Source: Panaeolus papilionaceus
Taxonomy: Eukaryota > Basidiomycota > Agaricomycetes > Agaricales
Assembly: GCA_015501605.1 (NCBI GenBank)
Contig: JADNRZ010000004.1
Span: 1,178,001 to 1,242,000 of the forward strand
DNA: 64,000 bases
Reading direction: 5' to 3'
This document shows, piece by piece, positions 36,248 to 46,890 of this stretch (positions are counted from its first letter, which is position 1; each line of letters starts with the position of its first letter). The notes under the pieces are model-generated. The model saw only the letters and a list, made by a program, of their open reading frames with translations. It ran no database searches and was not told the DNA's origin. The position numbers and the translations under genes are program-made.

Positions 36248-37747
36248 ATGGAGCAGACTGAAGAACCTCAAGCGACAGCGACGTCCTCTAGTCTTTATCT
36301 TGATATCATACCAATCATTTTGTCGTATCTTGCGTCAGGACAACCGAGGAACCAGCACACCAAGGAACTTTCGAACTGTGCGTTGGTATGCAAAGACTGG
36401 TGCCACATCGTTCGGAAAATCACCTTGAGCTACATAAACCTCAACGTTTACGACGTGCACAGACTGCGACAGCTCGTTTCGTCTTCATCCAATGGCTCTC
36501 GTCCTTCAAACACTTTTACCGAGCATTTTCGAACCATCAAAGTTTGTGTCCGCCTATACGAGGACAGGCAGTACGACGAATGGGACGATACAAAGCAGCT
36601 CATCACTACCCTCAATAACTCCTTTCCGTCTGACTATCTGTTACACCTCAAGATCAACTGGGAATCGTTACACGATCACCATTTTCATGATATCATGACG
36701 CTCGGTGCAGGAAAGCACCTTGTGGGTCTTGACTTGAGAATGCTCAAGGTGGCTGTCAACCCAGAAGAGTTAGCGTCTCTCCTTTGCGATGCCGGGCTTC
36801 CGTGCTTAAGAGAATTGGCGCTTTGGAGCGTAACATGGGGATCGAATGTGTCGCCGGAAGTATTGGATATAATGGGCCCTGATGAGAGGCTCGACAAACG
36901 CCACATGAGCCGCTCGCGCACCTTGGATACCCTGTGTTTAAGAGTATGTTCTCCCGACCCGGAAACCGTTCGTATAGTCTGGCCCCATACATTATTTCCA
37001 GACCTTCGGGTTTGCGGACTGGCAATCCTACATGGGTTTAATGTGAGGGATGCCACTACGTTCTGGAAAGATCTCCCTGCAACGCTCAGAGCACTTGCAC
37101 CTCATCTTGTGGAGTTGGACTTGCTGGGAACATGGTTAACGGGTTATACAGGTAAGGCTACAATCATAAAGTTGATATGAGCCAGAAGTGAGGCTTACCG
37201 TTTCTTCCACGTAGACCTGAGACAGGCTTTTCAACGAATCCATTTTTCTGGGCTTCGGAAATTGAGGGTGGAGACCGATGAGATACTAGAGTCGGAGTTT
37301 CCCATTGATCCGGACGCGTTCATACCTCCAGGTGCACCTGGAACCCTGCGGCAGGTCGCAGATTTTCTCGATTTATTGATCGCACCTCAATTACAAGTAA
37401 TCGATTTCTACCTTCATATCTCTCACCTCCCAGAATTGCAACAAAAACGCATCGGCGAGAATGCATGCATGCATCATAGCGAGACAGAATGGGAAACCCT
37501 TGATCGTTCTCTAGAGTCATTGGTACGTTGATTCAATTTTGGCATATGGAAAGAGCAGTCGAGTCTCACTGTTTTACAGTATTCGAAAAGTCTCTTGAGT
37601 GCCAGGTTCAATATGTTGGGAAATTATTGGGAGTGGAAGTGCTCGACTATGTCGAGGACTGCAGCTTTCGCGCTCTTGAGGGAAAAGCTTCCAAAATGCC
37701 TTTCGAAAGGGTTGATAATCAGTTATGATGTGGTGGTGGTCGAGTAA
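36248..37747 (+). CDS. F-box-like protein, family member 3
   Basis: Three exons (36248-37151, 37215-37522, 37580-37747). It starts MEQTEEPQATATSSSLYLDI, and the F-box-like segment runs LYLDIIPIILSYLAS...LSNCALVCKDWCHIVRKITL. A leucine-rich middle contains LVGLDLRMLKV and ELALWSVTW. The second exon starts DLRQAFQRIHFSGLRKLRVE, and the third ends with LLREKLPKCLSKG and a stop at 37745-37747. Both introns are in the same phase and place as those of member 4 just downstream. A predicted SCF substrate receptor; target unknown. Confidence 0.8.
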
Positions 37748-38048
37748 AACTTCCCTTGGTATACATTGACAAACATCCACCGTTTCCTCAACTACCCTGG
37801 TTTAAATTGCGTCCAGTTATACTAGTTCGATTATATCAGGACACGATGGTCCTCTTCCCTTCTCGGTCCCTCTCTATATAGCAGTTCCCTTTCCTTACCC
37901 GTACCTCGTCACTCTCGTCACCGTCTATCGTCACACTATATAGAGTAGGACTTTGTTATAGATTCCCCCTTTTTTTCGCACTCTCGGCGCCCTTCCCTAA
38001 CAGATCCACGCACACACAAGAGCGCCGGGGTCTTCCACACTTCGAATC
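37748..38048. other. Spacer between F-box genes 3 and 4
   Basis: Short C/T-rich promoter and 3' UTR region. No gene seen. Confidence 0.5.
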
Positions 38049-39618
38049 ATGGAACCCATCGAAAGCATACAAGCAGCTGCGCCAGCTCAGACTGCTCTTT
38101 ATCTTGATCTTATCAATATCATACTCTCCATCCTCATCTCAGAGTCAGATGAAAAAACACGCTCCAAGGAACTCTCAAAGTGTGCATTGATATGCAAGGA
38201 TTGGTGTGACGCCGTTCAGAGAACCCTATTCTCCCACATCAAACGCCTCACTGTAGAGGACACCCCACAGTTACAGGAATTGCTTTCACCCTCGTTGGTG
38301 CACGACTCGTCCACGCCCATACGCACCTTCGCCAAGCATGTTTGTACCGCCAAAGTCGAAGTCACCTTAGATGACACGAGAGAGAATGACGAATGGGAAG
38401 GCGCTAAAGACCTCATCAAGCTTCTCAGAGACACCTTCCCCTCCAACTATCAGATGCAGTTAGAGATAAGGCGTGGTACGATGTACAGCCGCCACTTCTC
38501 TGACCTTCTGTCCTTGGGAGCCCCAAAGAGTCTCGTCGATCTGACATTGTCGCATGTCACTCTAGCCATGGAAATCCCGGAGCTCGCATGTTTCGTCTGT
38601 GACGAATCCCTCCCATCCTTAAAGCATCTAACGGTGAGCTATACCGTCTGGCACGCAGATATCACCCGCAAAATGGGATGGGAGGCATTCGAGTTGGACT
38701 ATAATGCCCTCAATGATGCTAGGGGCGAAGCGAATCCTAAAGCCACGCGTTCGCTGGACGTGCTATCATATATCGGAGTCCCCAGACGACAGCTTAGTCG
38801 CCGTGTCTTCTTTCTACACCATCTGTTTACAGACCTTCGTGTGGAGAGGTTCAAGCTTCGTAATAACCAACGAAGTGTCGTCTTCTTGACAGAGGCCCCC
38901 GTGATGCTCGCATCCATATCGCACAAGCTTACAGAGCTGGACCTCCTTTACAAATGGTATGAACACGAACTAAAAGGTGATCCGTCCCTTGCTTTATTTA
39001 TCTTGTGTTGCTGAGGTTAACTGGAATATCGTCATCAATATCGCCACATTAGATATATCTGCCACCATCCGGTTCCATAAAGGACAGTTCCTAGCACTTA
39101 GGACTCTGAAACTCAACTTCGTAGCTATGTGTGTGGAGATCATACCCGTGGTGGTATCCGAAGCGATTGTATTATCGAAAAGGCCAGGAACAGAGCAAAT
39201 TGTGGCGGATATACTTTCGTCACTGATTACGCCACAGTTACAATATATTAACATCTACATCTACTCCACCAACCTCGACATTTTAATGTTTATCGAGAGC
39301 CCCGCGTTCTCAACAAAGATGAACGGATGGATACACAAATACGTAAAATGGGATGTTATTGACAATGCTTTAGAGTCACTGGTATGGTCATTGCATACTT
39401 TCATTGCGTTCACTCGCTGACATTCTGCGCTTTTTCAGTTCCAGACGTCCAAAGGTCTTTCACGTGTGGACATCAGTGTATCAGATACGGACTGGGAGTT
39501 CTCGAAGATATCTGAAATCGATGCGGTCGATTTATTAGAGGAATGCCTGCCAAAATGCAGCTCGCAAGGCGTAGCAGTCAGCTACAGAGTACTTCCGGAA
39601 CAATATTTCAGCTATTGA
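38049..39618 (+). CDS. F-box-like protein, family member 4
   Basis: Three exons (38049-38976, 39053-39381, 39439-39618). The N-terminus MEPIESIQAAAPAQTALYLD leads into LDLINIILSILIS...LSKCALICKDWCDAVQRTLF, close to member 3. The leucine-rich part includes LVDLTLSHVTLAMEIPELA and LPSLKHLTVSYTVW. The first intron joins ELKG to DISATIRFHKGQFLALRTLK, and the last exon reads SKGLSRVDISVSDTDWEFSK through LLEECLPKCSSQG to the stop. The first intron contains stops, so reading through would truncate the protein. Tandem duplication with member 3 is the likely origin. Confidence 0.82.
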
Positions 39619-40293
39619 ACTCAATGCTACGTTACTGTAGTATCATTATTATCGACAGAGTTACGGGGTGACGTATCCGAGGACCAATGAGCGCCATTGA
39701 CACATTATACTCTTTCCTCTCATGCATAATATCACGCACCACATCTGTGACTACTCCTAATTCTACAGAGACAGTTGTTAGCTCATCTGGCTGAGTGCTA
39801 ATAGTAGTTCTCTTTGACTGCTTTAAGCGCTCGCGTCGGGCGCCTATGTCAACCCCTCAAGTTTCCTGACTTAATCTCGAACACTTGACCGCGGGGATGT
39901 TCCGTTATGTTAAAACAGACTGCATGGTATACTTTCTAAACTGAGAGATACCATCCATCCCCGGTCGCTGTGATAGGGTAAAGATGGACGTTGAGAAACA
40001 GTATATGCTCGTGCCACATTAATGACACCATGAACAATCAATCAACGTGTCATTCTATATCAGCATGACATGTTGCATGAATGCTGCGTATCCTATTCAA
40101 ATGAGAATGAGGAGAAGACAGATTAAATATAGGCCTGACAGCGATGACCACCTCATCGCCAACATGTGTTGGTCTAAAGCCACTCCAAGCTCCGATGCTT
40201 CCCATGGACTCAGTGAAACCGCATACCTGTTGACATGATCCATACAGTAGAGTTTACATATTTTATATGACCAAAATACACACAACACATGCA
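39619..40293. other. Convergent intergenic region
   Basis: Lies between F-box gene 4 and the 3' end of the broken membrane-protein gene. No gene or RNA was supported here. Confidence 0.5.
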
Positions 40294-40581
40294 CTATACG
40301 TGTGGCAGCATCTCCACCCAATTTATCGTAATATGCGCCGAGGGTGGGACAAAAGCAAGTTCAGCACATGCAAGACCAACAAGCAGTGCTCGACCAATTG
40401 CATACGGCACCAGAGAATAATATCCCAACCACACGAGCGCTGCGCTCATTTTTTTAACCTGGGATTTCCATTTCGGAGCAGCCCTATTAATGAGGGTTAC
40501 CACGATAGCGGCGAGCAAGAGACCCATAGGCGATATGGCGACTGTCAATGCAGATATCCGCCACAGTGTTTGGAGAATGAA
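40294..40581 (-). pseudogene. 3' part of a multi-pass membrane-protein gene cut off by a retrotransposon
   Basis: Minus-strand coding sequence for the last 94 residues of the protein whose start is at 48615. It reads ILQTLWRISALTVAISPMGL, a hydrophobic stretch, AAPKWKSQVKKMSAALVWLG, another membrane segment and finally ITINWVEMLPHV before the stop at 40294-40296. The ending is like that of a fungal membrane-protein family that closes with a short W-x-P-H tail. The LTR element starts at 40582. Bases 40577-40581 correspond to the 5 bases at 47086-47090 with two mismatches, so they are the likely target duplication. No separate start codon makes this part a gene of its own. Confidence 0.75.
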
Positions 40582-40776
40582 TGTTAGGGAAGGGCGCGCG
40601 ATGCAAGGGAATGAATCTATAACAAGGTCGAAGGTGATCTACATGCATGGCGAGTGCGCCTCTATATATGTGTGACTAAGTGACTAGGTGACGAAGGTGA
40701 TGAATGAAGGTGATGAATGAAGGGAGAAAGGGAACGAGGGAGAAAGGGAGAACAGGAGAGCGTAGTGATCCTGACA
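40582..40776 (-). repeat. 3' LTR of the chromovirus (195 bp)
   Basis: On the plus strand it runs TGTTAGGGAA...CCTGACA, so both ends obey the TG..CA rule on the element strand. It matches 46891-47085 along its whole length by eye. It contains direct repeats of GTGATGAATGAAG type and purine-rich GAGAAAGGG blocks. Confidence 0.93.
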
Positions 40777-40791
40777 TCACCCCCTCCTTAA
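40777..40791 (-). other. Polypurine tract of the chromovirus
   Basis: On the element strand the bases TTAAGGAGGGGGTGA lie directly before the 3' LTR. Such tracts resist RNase H and prime plus-strand DNA synthesis. The abutting position fixes the LTR border. Confidence 0.8.
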
Positions 40792-40870
40792 GGCGTAGTC
40801 ACCTAGTGGAAAAACTAAGAAAAGAAAAATGCGACAATAAAGGAAAACAAAGAAAGAAAGAAAAAAAATT

Positions 40871-43800
40871 CTAAGAAGGATTTATGCTAGCAAGGTATTT
40901 TTTCAGAACGTCGTTGGGATCAATGAAATTGGTTTTCGACATCCATGCAGCGTTTTCGGGAGTATCACCCTCAAGCACCACAAGGAAGTTGTTACCACTA
41001 CGTAAAAAGCGATGATTGAGAACGGATTGGAGAATGGGTTTTGAAATACGCAAACGATCAGGTTCAGGAAGGTAGCGAGAATTAGAAAGGGTAGCTGAAC
41101 TATTGAAAGCAATTTGAGAAGGAAAAGCAGGTTCAATGAATTTATGAATTTTTTCAACGTTAAACACGTCAAAGATTTTATAATCGGAAGGGATGTTTAA
41201 GCGATAAGATGTAGGGGAAACTTGTTCAATGATTGTGAAAGGACCGATTCGTTGATTGGGATCTAACTTTTTAGAAGATAGAAAGGAGGTAATGTTGGAA
41301 GCATCAAGAAGAACCTTCTCGCCAGGCTGGAAGATGGGTGCAGGACGGCGGTGTTTGTCATAGTGCCTCTTCATGGTGTCATTGGCAATTTTGATAGCAG
41401 CATTTGATTCTTGTGCCACCGCACGCATCTTCGCAGCGAAGTCGAGAGCTTTAGGAATAGAACAGTTTGAAATACGAAGGGGTTGAAGAGGGCGAGAAGG
41501 GTTACGACCATAATTTAAGAAAAAAGGAGAAAAACCTGTTGAAGAATTAACTTTATTGTTCAAAGCGAACTGCGTGCAAGCCAACCACTCCGCCCAATCT
41601 GACTGTCTCTTATTAACAAACATCCGCAACTGCAACTCCACTTCTTGGTTCAACCTCTCCGTCTGTCCATCTGTCTGAGGCCGGAAAGATGTTGATACGT
41701 TCTGCGAGATACCGAGCAGGGAGTTAAGTGCTCTGGCAAACTTGGAAACAAAGTTTGTCCCTCGATCAGAAATGATCCTCGCAGGTAGTCCAAAATCCTT
41801 CCAAACATGGTCACGATACAGGCGAGCAAGACCTTCGGAGGAAACCGACTTCACTGTTGGTATGAGACGAACCATCTTTGATAACCGGTCAACAACCACA
41901 AAGATGCTGTCATAGTTGCGCGATTTAGGAAGGTCAACAATGAGATCCGCCGAAATGATCTGCCAGTTCTCCACAGGAACTTCGTTTGGTGAAAGCAGTC
42001 CTTGTGGGCGCTGACGGATAGGCTTCGCCTTTTGACACAGTAGACAGCCGTCAACATATTTCCGTACATCCTTGGTCAATGTTGGCCACCAGTAATCCCG
42101 CTGGATGAGTTCCAACGTTTTCGCGCGACCTGGGTGGCCAGCAGTTGCAGCATCATGGTTAGCCCGCAGAATGCGCTCCCGTAAGTTGCCAAAGTTGGGA
42201 ACAACAATCCGATTGTACCAGCACGCCAAGCCATTTTCCCAAGTCCAACCAGGCAAGTTCTTGTGCGCATTGAACATGTCTCTAGAAAGGTCGGTCTGTG
42301 CACGAACTTCGTTAAGAAAAGGATCACTAAGGTCAACACGAACAGCCCGCAGAAGCTCAGAGGGAAGCAGTGTAATGTCAGAATTGTCAGATTCGCCTTT
42401 GTCGTAGTCTGGTCGCCGAGACAGAGCATCAGCAGCGATCATAGATGAACCAGGTTTATGAACGAGTTTGAAATTGAAGTCGGCTAGTTCCAAGGACCAG
42501 CGAGCCTGACGTCGATTCAACTTCTGAGCAGTCATGAAATATTGCAGGTTGAGGTGATCCGAGAAGACTTCAAAGGGTTCGGTTGAGCCCAGTAAGTAGC
42601 GCCTCCATTCGTACAGTGAACGCATGATTGAGAGGAGCTCCCTGTCGTGGATGTCATAATTCCTCTCAGCTTCGTTCAGCGATTTGGAAAGGAACGCAAC
42701 AGGTCGCCAAGAGCCGTTCTGGAGTTGACTGAGAACGGCACCAGTGGCATAGCCAGACGAGTCGGCTTCAACACGGAAGGGAGCATCATCAACTGGAAGA
42801 GCGAGCATGGATCCAGTGGTAATAGCTCTCTTAAGGCTCTCAAAGGCGTCCTGTGCTGATGAAGACCAATCCCAGGGGACCTTTCCGCACAGACGGTTTA
42901 AGGGTTTGGCGACGTGCGAGAAGTTCCTGACAAACTGACGGTAAAAGTTGACAAACCCCACGAATTGCTGTACTTCCTTCCTTGATCTGGGTACAGGCCA
43001 TTCCTCCACCGCTTTCACTTTCTTCGGATCCATCCTCAAACACCCCTCTGACACCAACACCCCCAAGTACTCCACCTCCTCCACTTCAAAAACACACTTC
43101 TCCGGGTTCAGATACAGGTTGTTGTCTTTCAAGGTTTGCAGCACCCGGCGTGTCAACTCGCGGTGTTGCTCGACATCCTTGGAGAATATTAAAATATCGT
43201 CCATGTAAATGATGACGCAACCTGTTTCCTTCAACTCCTTAAACAACTCGTCCATCATCGTCTGGAAGGTGGCTGGTGAATTTGTCAACCCGAAAAACAT
43301 AACGGTAGGCTCGAATAGACCCCGATTCGTGATAAACGCAGCTTTGTGTTCGTCGCCTGGTTTAATGCGAATGTTGTTATAGCCCCAGCGAACGTCCAAT
43401 TTGGTAAAATATTTCGCCCCCTTAAGTTTATCCATGAGCTCAGAGATCAAGGGTAAGGGATAACGATTGCGGATCGTAATGTCGTTGAGTTTGCGATAGT
43501 CTTGTACAGGGCGAAGAGAGCCGTCCTTCTTTTTTACGAAAAAGAAAGGAGATGCGTATGGTGACTTTGAAATGCGAATGCGACCGCTCCTGATATGCTC
43601 TTCAATGAAACAGTCGAGTTCTCTCAGTTGATCCCGGGACAAAGGGTAAATCTTTGAATTAAAGGGTTCGGCACCTGGTTTGAGTTCGATTGCATGGTCC
43701 CAGATGCGGTTGGGGGGAAGTTGGTCAAACTCGGTTTTCGCGAACACAGGTGCAAATTCGGACATATAGCGCTCATGGCCTGACAATTGCGAGCGACGAT

Positions 43801-44971
43801 CCTCAAAGGACTCCTTCATCTCTACCAACCTCCTCACATCGTCCCTCATCTCTATCATCCTCCGCAAATCCACATACAACAACGCTTCATCTTCTTCTGT
43901 CAACTCTTCCTCCACAACCGCCCGTAAATCATCCACCAGCTCATCCGACTCCTCCTCTGATGACCACTCATAAGTATCCTCATCCACTCCACACGCACGC
44001 TCCTCCTTCAAGCAATCAGGTCCGTCTTCGGTAGAAGAGAGAACGGGAGGGAAAAAATTGAAGCATAACTTCCCTGTCCTCCAATCCACGAGCGGATTGC
44101 GCCTCCGCAACCAGGAATAACCCAAGATGACAGGTGAGGTTCCAATGTTAGCGACAGAGCAAGTAATGTCCTCGGTATGGTCCTCCATAGTAACCCGTAA
44201 AGTACACTTGAAACGGATAGAATGTGAGACGTTCCTTGATCCGTCCGCATTATAGATTGCAATGGGGTGAGGTAATTTCGTCAAAGGGAGAGAGTGAGCC
44301 TTTACGAAATCCTCGTGGACATAACACCCAGTAGCGCCACTGTCGAGAAGCGCATGGATAGAGGTGGAGGAGTCCTTCCCAAGTTGAATGCGCATCGGAA
44401 TAACCACAGAGTTGTTCTTCACTCTGACCACCACGTTCCTGGGTTCCTTCAACTCCTTCACCACCACTTCAGCATCCACCGTTGACATTCTCCTGATAGA
44501 CCTCACCATCTCTTCATCCACCTCGTCCCATCTGCCTCTGTTAGCCCATTTCCGCAGTACTCGGACACCTTGACTATCTCTCGTACTCCTAATCTGATCC
44601 AAAATGTGATCCACCTTTTTCATCCTCCTCGAGCGTGAAGCATTATCCTTCAACAACGTTTCCACATGCACTCCAACGTCATCCTCCATAGTTGGTGCCG
44701 GAACCGATACCCTTTCCACCTCTACTTCTTCCACATCATCCACAACCGAATTCACGTCCACATCTGCACCTCCGTCACTAGCGTCTAGAAGAATCTCCCC
44801 ATTCGGCGAGGGCGGGAACCTCAAAAAACGCGCATCCTCCTCATCCACAACCTCCTCAATCACACAACTCTTCGATCTCGCACACGTCTTTGGAGTAGAA
44901 AGAAACTTGTCATTTGATTTAGTGACCCCGATTACAAGCGTTTCTACGGTCGGAGAGGGCGTGTCCCTCAC
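40871..44971 (-). CDS. pol: Chromovirus Pol polyprotein
   Basis: An open frame of about 1366 codons. Counting from 44971: retropepsin with LLDSGATG (Asp 210); reverse transcriptase with the YMDD box at 589-592; RNase H with Asp 737 in VEADSSGYATGA and Asp 805 in VFSDHLN; integrase zinc finger His 939, His 946, Cys 976, Cys 979; integrase core Asp 1009, Asp 1069, Glu 1105, a D(59)D(35)E spacing; a GPFTIIEQVSPTSYRL module; and a chromodomain-like tail at about 1312-1362 (ILQSVLNHRFLRSGNNFLVV). The frame is -1 relative to gag and has no ATG near its start; position 44971 is a GTG. So it is probably made as a Gag-Pol fusion by frameshifting. All catalytic residues are present. Confidence 0.92.
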   Translation of the reverse strand: MRDTPSPTVETLVIGVTKSNDKFLSTPKTCARSKSCVIEEVVDEEDARFLRFPPSPNGEILLDASDGGADVDVNSVVDDVEEVEVERVSVPAPTMEDDVGVHVETLLKDNASRSRRMKKVDHILDQIRSTRDSQGVRVLRKWANRGRWDEVDEEMVRSIRRMSTVDAEVVVKELKEPRNVVVRVKNNSVVIPMRIQLGKDSSTSIHALLDSGATGCYVHEDFVKAHSLPLTKLPHPIAIYNADGSRNVSHSIRFKCTLRVTMEDHTEDITCSVANIGTSPVILGYSWLRRRNPLVDWRTGKLCFNFFPPVLSSTEDGPDCLKEERACGVDEDTYEWSSEEESDELVDDLRAVVEEELTEEDEALLYVDLRRMIEMRDDVRRLVEMKESFEDRRSQLSGHERYMSEFAPVFAKTEFDQLPPNRIWDHAIELKPGAEPFNSKIYPLSRDQLRELDCFIEEHIRSGRIRISKSPYASPFFFVKKKDGSLRPVQDYRKLNDITIRNRYPLPLISELMDKLKGAKYFTKLDVRWGYNNIRIKPGDEHKAAFITNRGLFEPTVMFFGLTNSPATFQTMMDELFKELKETGCVIIYMDDILIFSKDVEQHRELTRRVLQTLKDNNLYLNPEKCVFEVEEVEYLGVLVSEGCLRMDPKKVKAVEEWPVPRSRKEVQQFVGFVNFYRQFVRNFSHVAKPLNRLCGKVPWDWSSSAQDAFESLKRAITTGSMLALPVDDAPFRVEADSSGYATGAVLSQLQNGSWRPVAFLSKSLNEAERNYDIHDRELLSIMRSLYEWRRYLLGSTEPFEVFSDHLNLQYFMTAQKLNRRQARWSLELADFNFKLVHKPGSSMIAADALSRRPDYDKGESDNSDITLLPSELLRAVRVDLSDPFLNEVRAQTDLSRDMFNAHKNLPGWTWENGLACWYNRIVVPNFGNLRERILRANHDAATAGHPGRAKTLELIQRDYWWPTLTKDVRKYVDGCLLCQKAKPIRQRPQGLLSPNEVPVENWQIISADLIVDLPKSRNYDSIFVVVDRLSKMVRLIPTVKSVSSEGLARLYRDHVWKDFGLPARIISDRGTNFVSKFARALNSLLGISQNVSTSFRPQTDGQTERLNQEVELQLRMFVNKRQSDWAEWLACTQFALNNKVNSSTGFSPFFLNYGRNPSRPLQPLRISNCSIPKALDFAAKMRAVAQESNAAIKIANDTMKRHYDKHRRPAPIFQPGEKVLLDASNITSFLSSKKLDPNQRIGPFTIIEQVSPTSYRLNIPSDYKIFDVFNVEKIHKFIEPAFPSQIAFNSSATLSNSRYLPEPDRLRISKPILQSVLNHRFLRSGNNFLVVLEGDTPENAAWMSKTNFIDPNDVLKKYLASINPS

Positions 44972-46788
44972 TCTCCGAGGTTTCCAAAAGACGGATCTTC
45001 CACATCATACCATGCAACTTCCTCCTCATCTCTGACATCCACAGCATCCCCAACCTCCTCCACGACATCCTCCCCATACTCCAACTCTTCCATCATCTGT
45101 CGAATATTGTGACCACCGCGCGGAGGTGAGTGGCAATCGCGCATGTAGTGACCGAATTTCCGACAATTGTGACACATGACCGTAGTCATGTCGATATTCC
45201 TGCGCAAAGGACGGCCAGACGGTCCAGGACGCGTATTATTCACAGCGCCAGTGCGAGGAGCAGCCTGAGGTGTTGCAACAGGGGTGATTGGGGCACGACC
45301 AGACGACGCAGCAGGGGTTGAGGTAACTGCTGCGGGGAGATGAGGTGGTGCAGGGCGAGTGTGAAAAGCAGCATTGATGGGTATACCCGCGACCTGCTGA
45401 CCACGGTTCCAACCAGTGTGGGTGTTCGGTTGGGATGAAGCAAACCGAACACGGTTCTCATCCATGCGACGGCGAAAACGGTCATCCACCCGAATCACCA
45501 ACTCCTTATACCTCTCATACACCAACGGACGGTCGCACTGTAATGCTATGATGTCGAGGATGCGGGGATCAATGGCATCATCCAAGAACATGCAAAGAGT
45601 GCGGTCATCGACACTGACATGTCGGCGCATGGCGTCGAAACGCAGGAAGAATTTAGACGCTTCCTCGTTGCGGCCCTGGCGCAAGGCCTTGAGTGCTTGC
45701 TCCTCAACACGGTCTCGGCTAGGTTTGACAAACTTGGCTTTGAACTTTTCTTCAAAGACTGTCCACGAGGTGGTAAAAGTGTTGGCCGCGATTTCATCGA
45801 CACACTGAATGCGGAACATGTCGGCGTGACCCTCCGTCATGTATGACAGTGCGAAGAGGATTCTGTTGCAATCATCAGTGTAGAGACCAGGGTCTCCTGC
45901 AAAAGCGACGTAGCATGAAGCCAGGAATCCGTCCACCTTGGCATCATCGCCATCAAACACGTTGGGTGCGTTGAGCTTCACACGACGTGCAGCCCATCCT
46001 GCCGGAGCAGCTTGAACAGCAGTTGTCACCGGAGCTGCGACAGGAGGAACTTGACTTTGCCTGGGACCCCACGCAACAGGTTGATTGGGTGCAGCAGCTT
46101 GGGTACCAGCTTGCTGACCAGCAACAGGGTTGGTAGGGGGCGTAGGGGCAGCAGGTGCCATAGCAGGTGGCGCAGCAGGAGGACCAGCAGGCGGTGGACC
46201 TGGGCCTTGTACAAAGGCTGCAGCGGGATTGATTCCGGGGATTAAGGTCAATATATGCTGCCAGGCTGACTGATAGGCTTCGTGTGCAGCACGACGTTGT
46301 TCCACCAAAGCAAATTCGTAAGCGGCTATGGACACAAAGCCATTGGGAACAGGAGGAGCGTGACTTCCTTGAAGGTGAGTGCGATTAACTGGAGGTGTTT
46401 GTCCAGGAACATAAGGTGGGGGAGGTTGACGGTTTCCCAAACCACGAGGCACAGATTGAGGGTTTACGGTTGAAGAGCCAGTCAAACCACGAGCCAGCTG
46501 GTTAACGTTGACAGTGTTTGTAGCCTGAGAAGAAGTAGCCTGAGACGCAGTATCAACGGCGGGATCACGCCTAGGGGTGGCATCATCCTGGGAAGTGGAT
46601 GTATGCGCGCGAGAATTCCGCGTGCGACCCCGAGGGGCGGAATTAACAGGGTTTCCAGACCCAGTAAGATCGTTTACATAGAGATCGTCGTCCGAATCAG
46701 TACTTTGACTGTTTTGTCCAGCGTTAGCAGCGCGACGAGAAAGGGAACGAGCACGAGTGGTAGGTCCGGAGTCTTCGTTATCAGACAT
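44968..46788 (-). CDS. gag: Chromovirus Gag protein
   Basis: 606 residues from the ATG at 46788 (MSDNEDSGPTTRARSLSRR), 102 bases after the 5' LTR. A Ser/Pro/Ala-rich N-terminal half is followed by a retrotransposon capsid region (FDGDDAKVDGFLASCYVAFA ... DRVEEQALKALRQGRNEEAS). A CCHC zinc knuckle, CHNCRKFGHYMRDC, lies at residues 539-552 and binds RNA. The acidic tail ends FGNLGE, and the stop overlaps the first bases of pol. Gag forms the particle in which reverse transcription takes place. Confidence 0.9.
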   Translation of the reverse strand: MSDNEDSGPTTRARSLSRRAANAGQNSQSTDSDDDLYVNDLTGSGNPVNSAPRGRTRNSRAHTSTSQDDATPRRDPAVDTASQATSSQATNTVNVNQLARGLTGSSTVNPQSVPRGLGNRQPPPPYVPGQTPPVNRTHLQGSHAPPVPNGFVSIAAYEFALVEQRRAAHEAYQSAWQHILTLIPGINPAAAFVQGPGPPPAGPPAAPPAMAPAAPTPPTNPVAGQQAGTQAAAPNQPVAWGPRQSQVPPVAAPVTTAVQAAPAGWAARRVKLNAPNVFDGDDAKVDGFLASCYVAFAGDPGLYTDDCNRILFALSYMTEGHADMFRIQCVDEIAANTFTTSWTVFEEKFKAKFVKPSRDRVEEQALKALRQGRNEEASKFFLRFDAMRRHVSVDDRTLCMFLDDAIDPRILDIIALQCDRPLVYERYKELVIRVDDRFRRRMDENRVRFASSQPNTHTGWNRGQQVAGIPINAAFHTRPAPPHLPAAVTSTPAASSGRAPITPVATPQAAPRTGAVNNTRPGPSGRPLRRNIDMTTVMCHNCRKFGHYMRDCHSPPRGGHNIRQMMEELEYGEDVVEEVGDAVDVRDEEEVAWYDVEDPSFGNLGE

Positions 46789-46877
46789 GCCGGGGAGACG
46801 AAAATTCCAAGAATAATCCAGTGTATTAAAAGAAAAACGAAAAGGATACTAGTAGAGGTAGAAAAGTTATGATGGGA

Positions 46878-46888
46878 ACCTTCGACCT
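46878..46888 (-). other. Self-priming type primer-binding site
   Basis: Two bases after the 5' LTR, the element strand reads AGGTCGAAGGT. Its exact complement, ACCTTCGACCT, lies in the LTR at 46944-46934 (element strand), about 33 bases downstream of a TATA box, where the transcript should begin. Tf1 and related chromoviruses prime reverse transcription with the first 11 bases of their own mRNA; the length and place agree with that. Confidence 0.72.
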
Positions 46889-46890
46889 AA

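Noticed and set aside
39775..39860. TAGCTCATCTGGCTGAGTG looks like a tRNA A box
   Set aside because: No B box (GGTTCGANTCC) at the right distance and no acceptor stem could be found.
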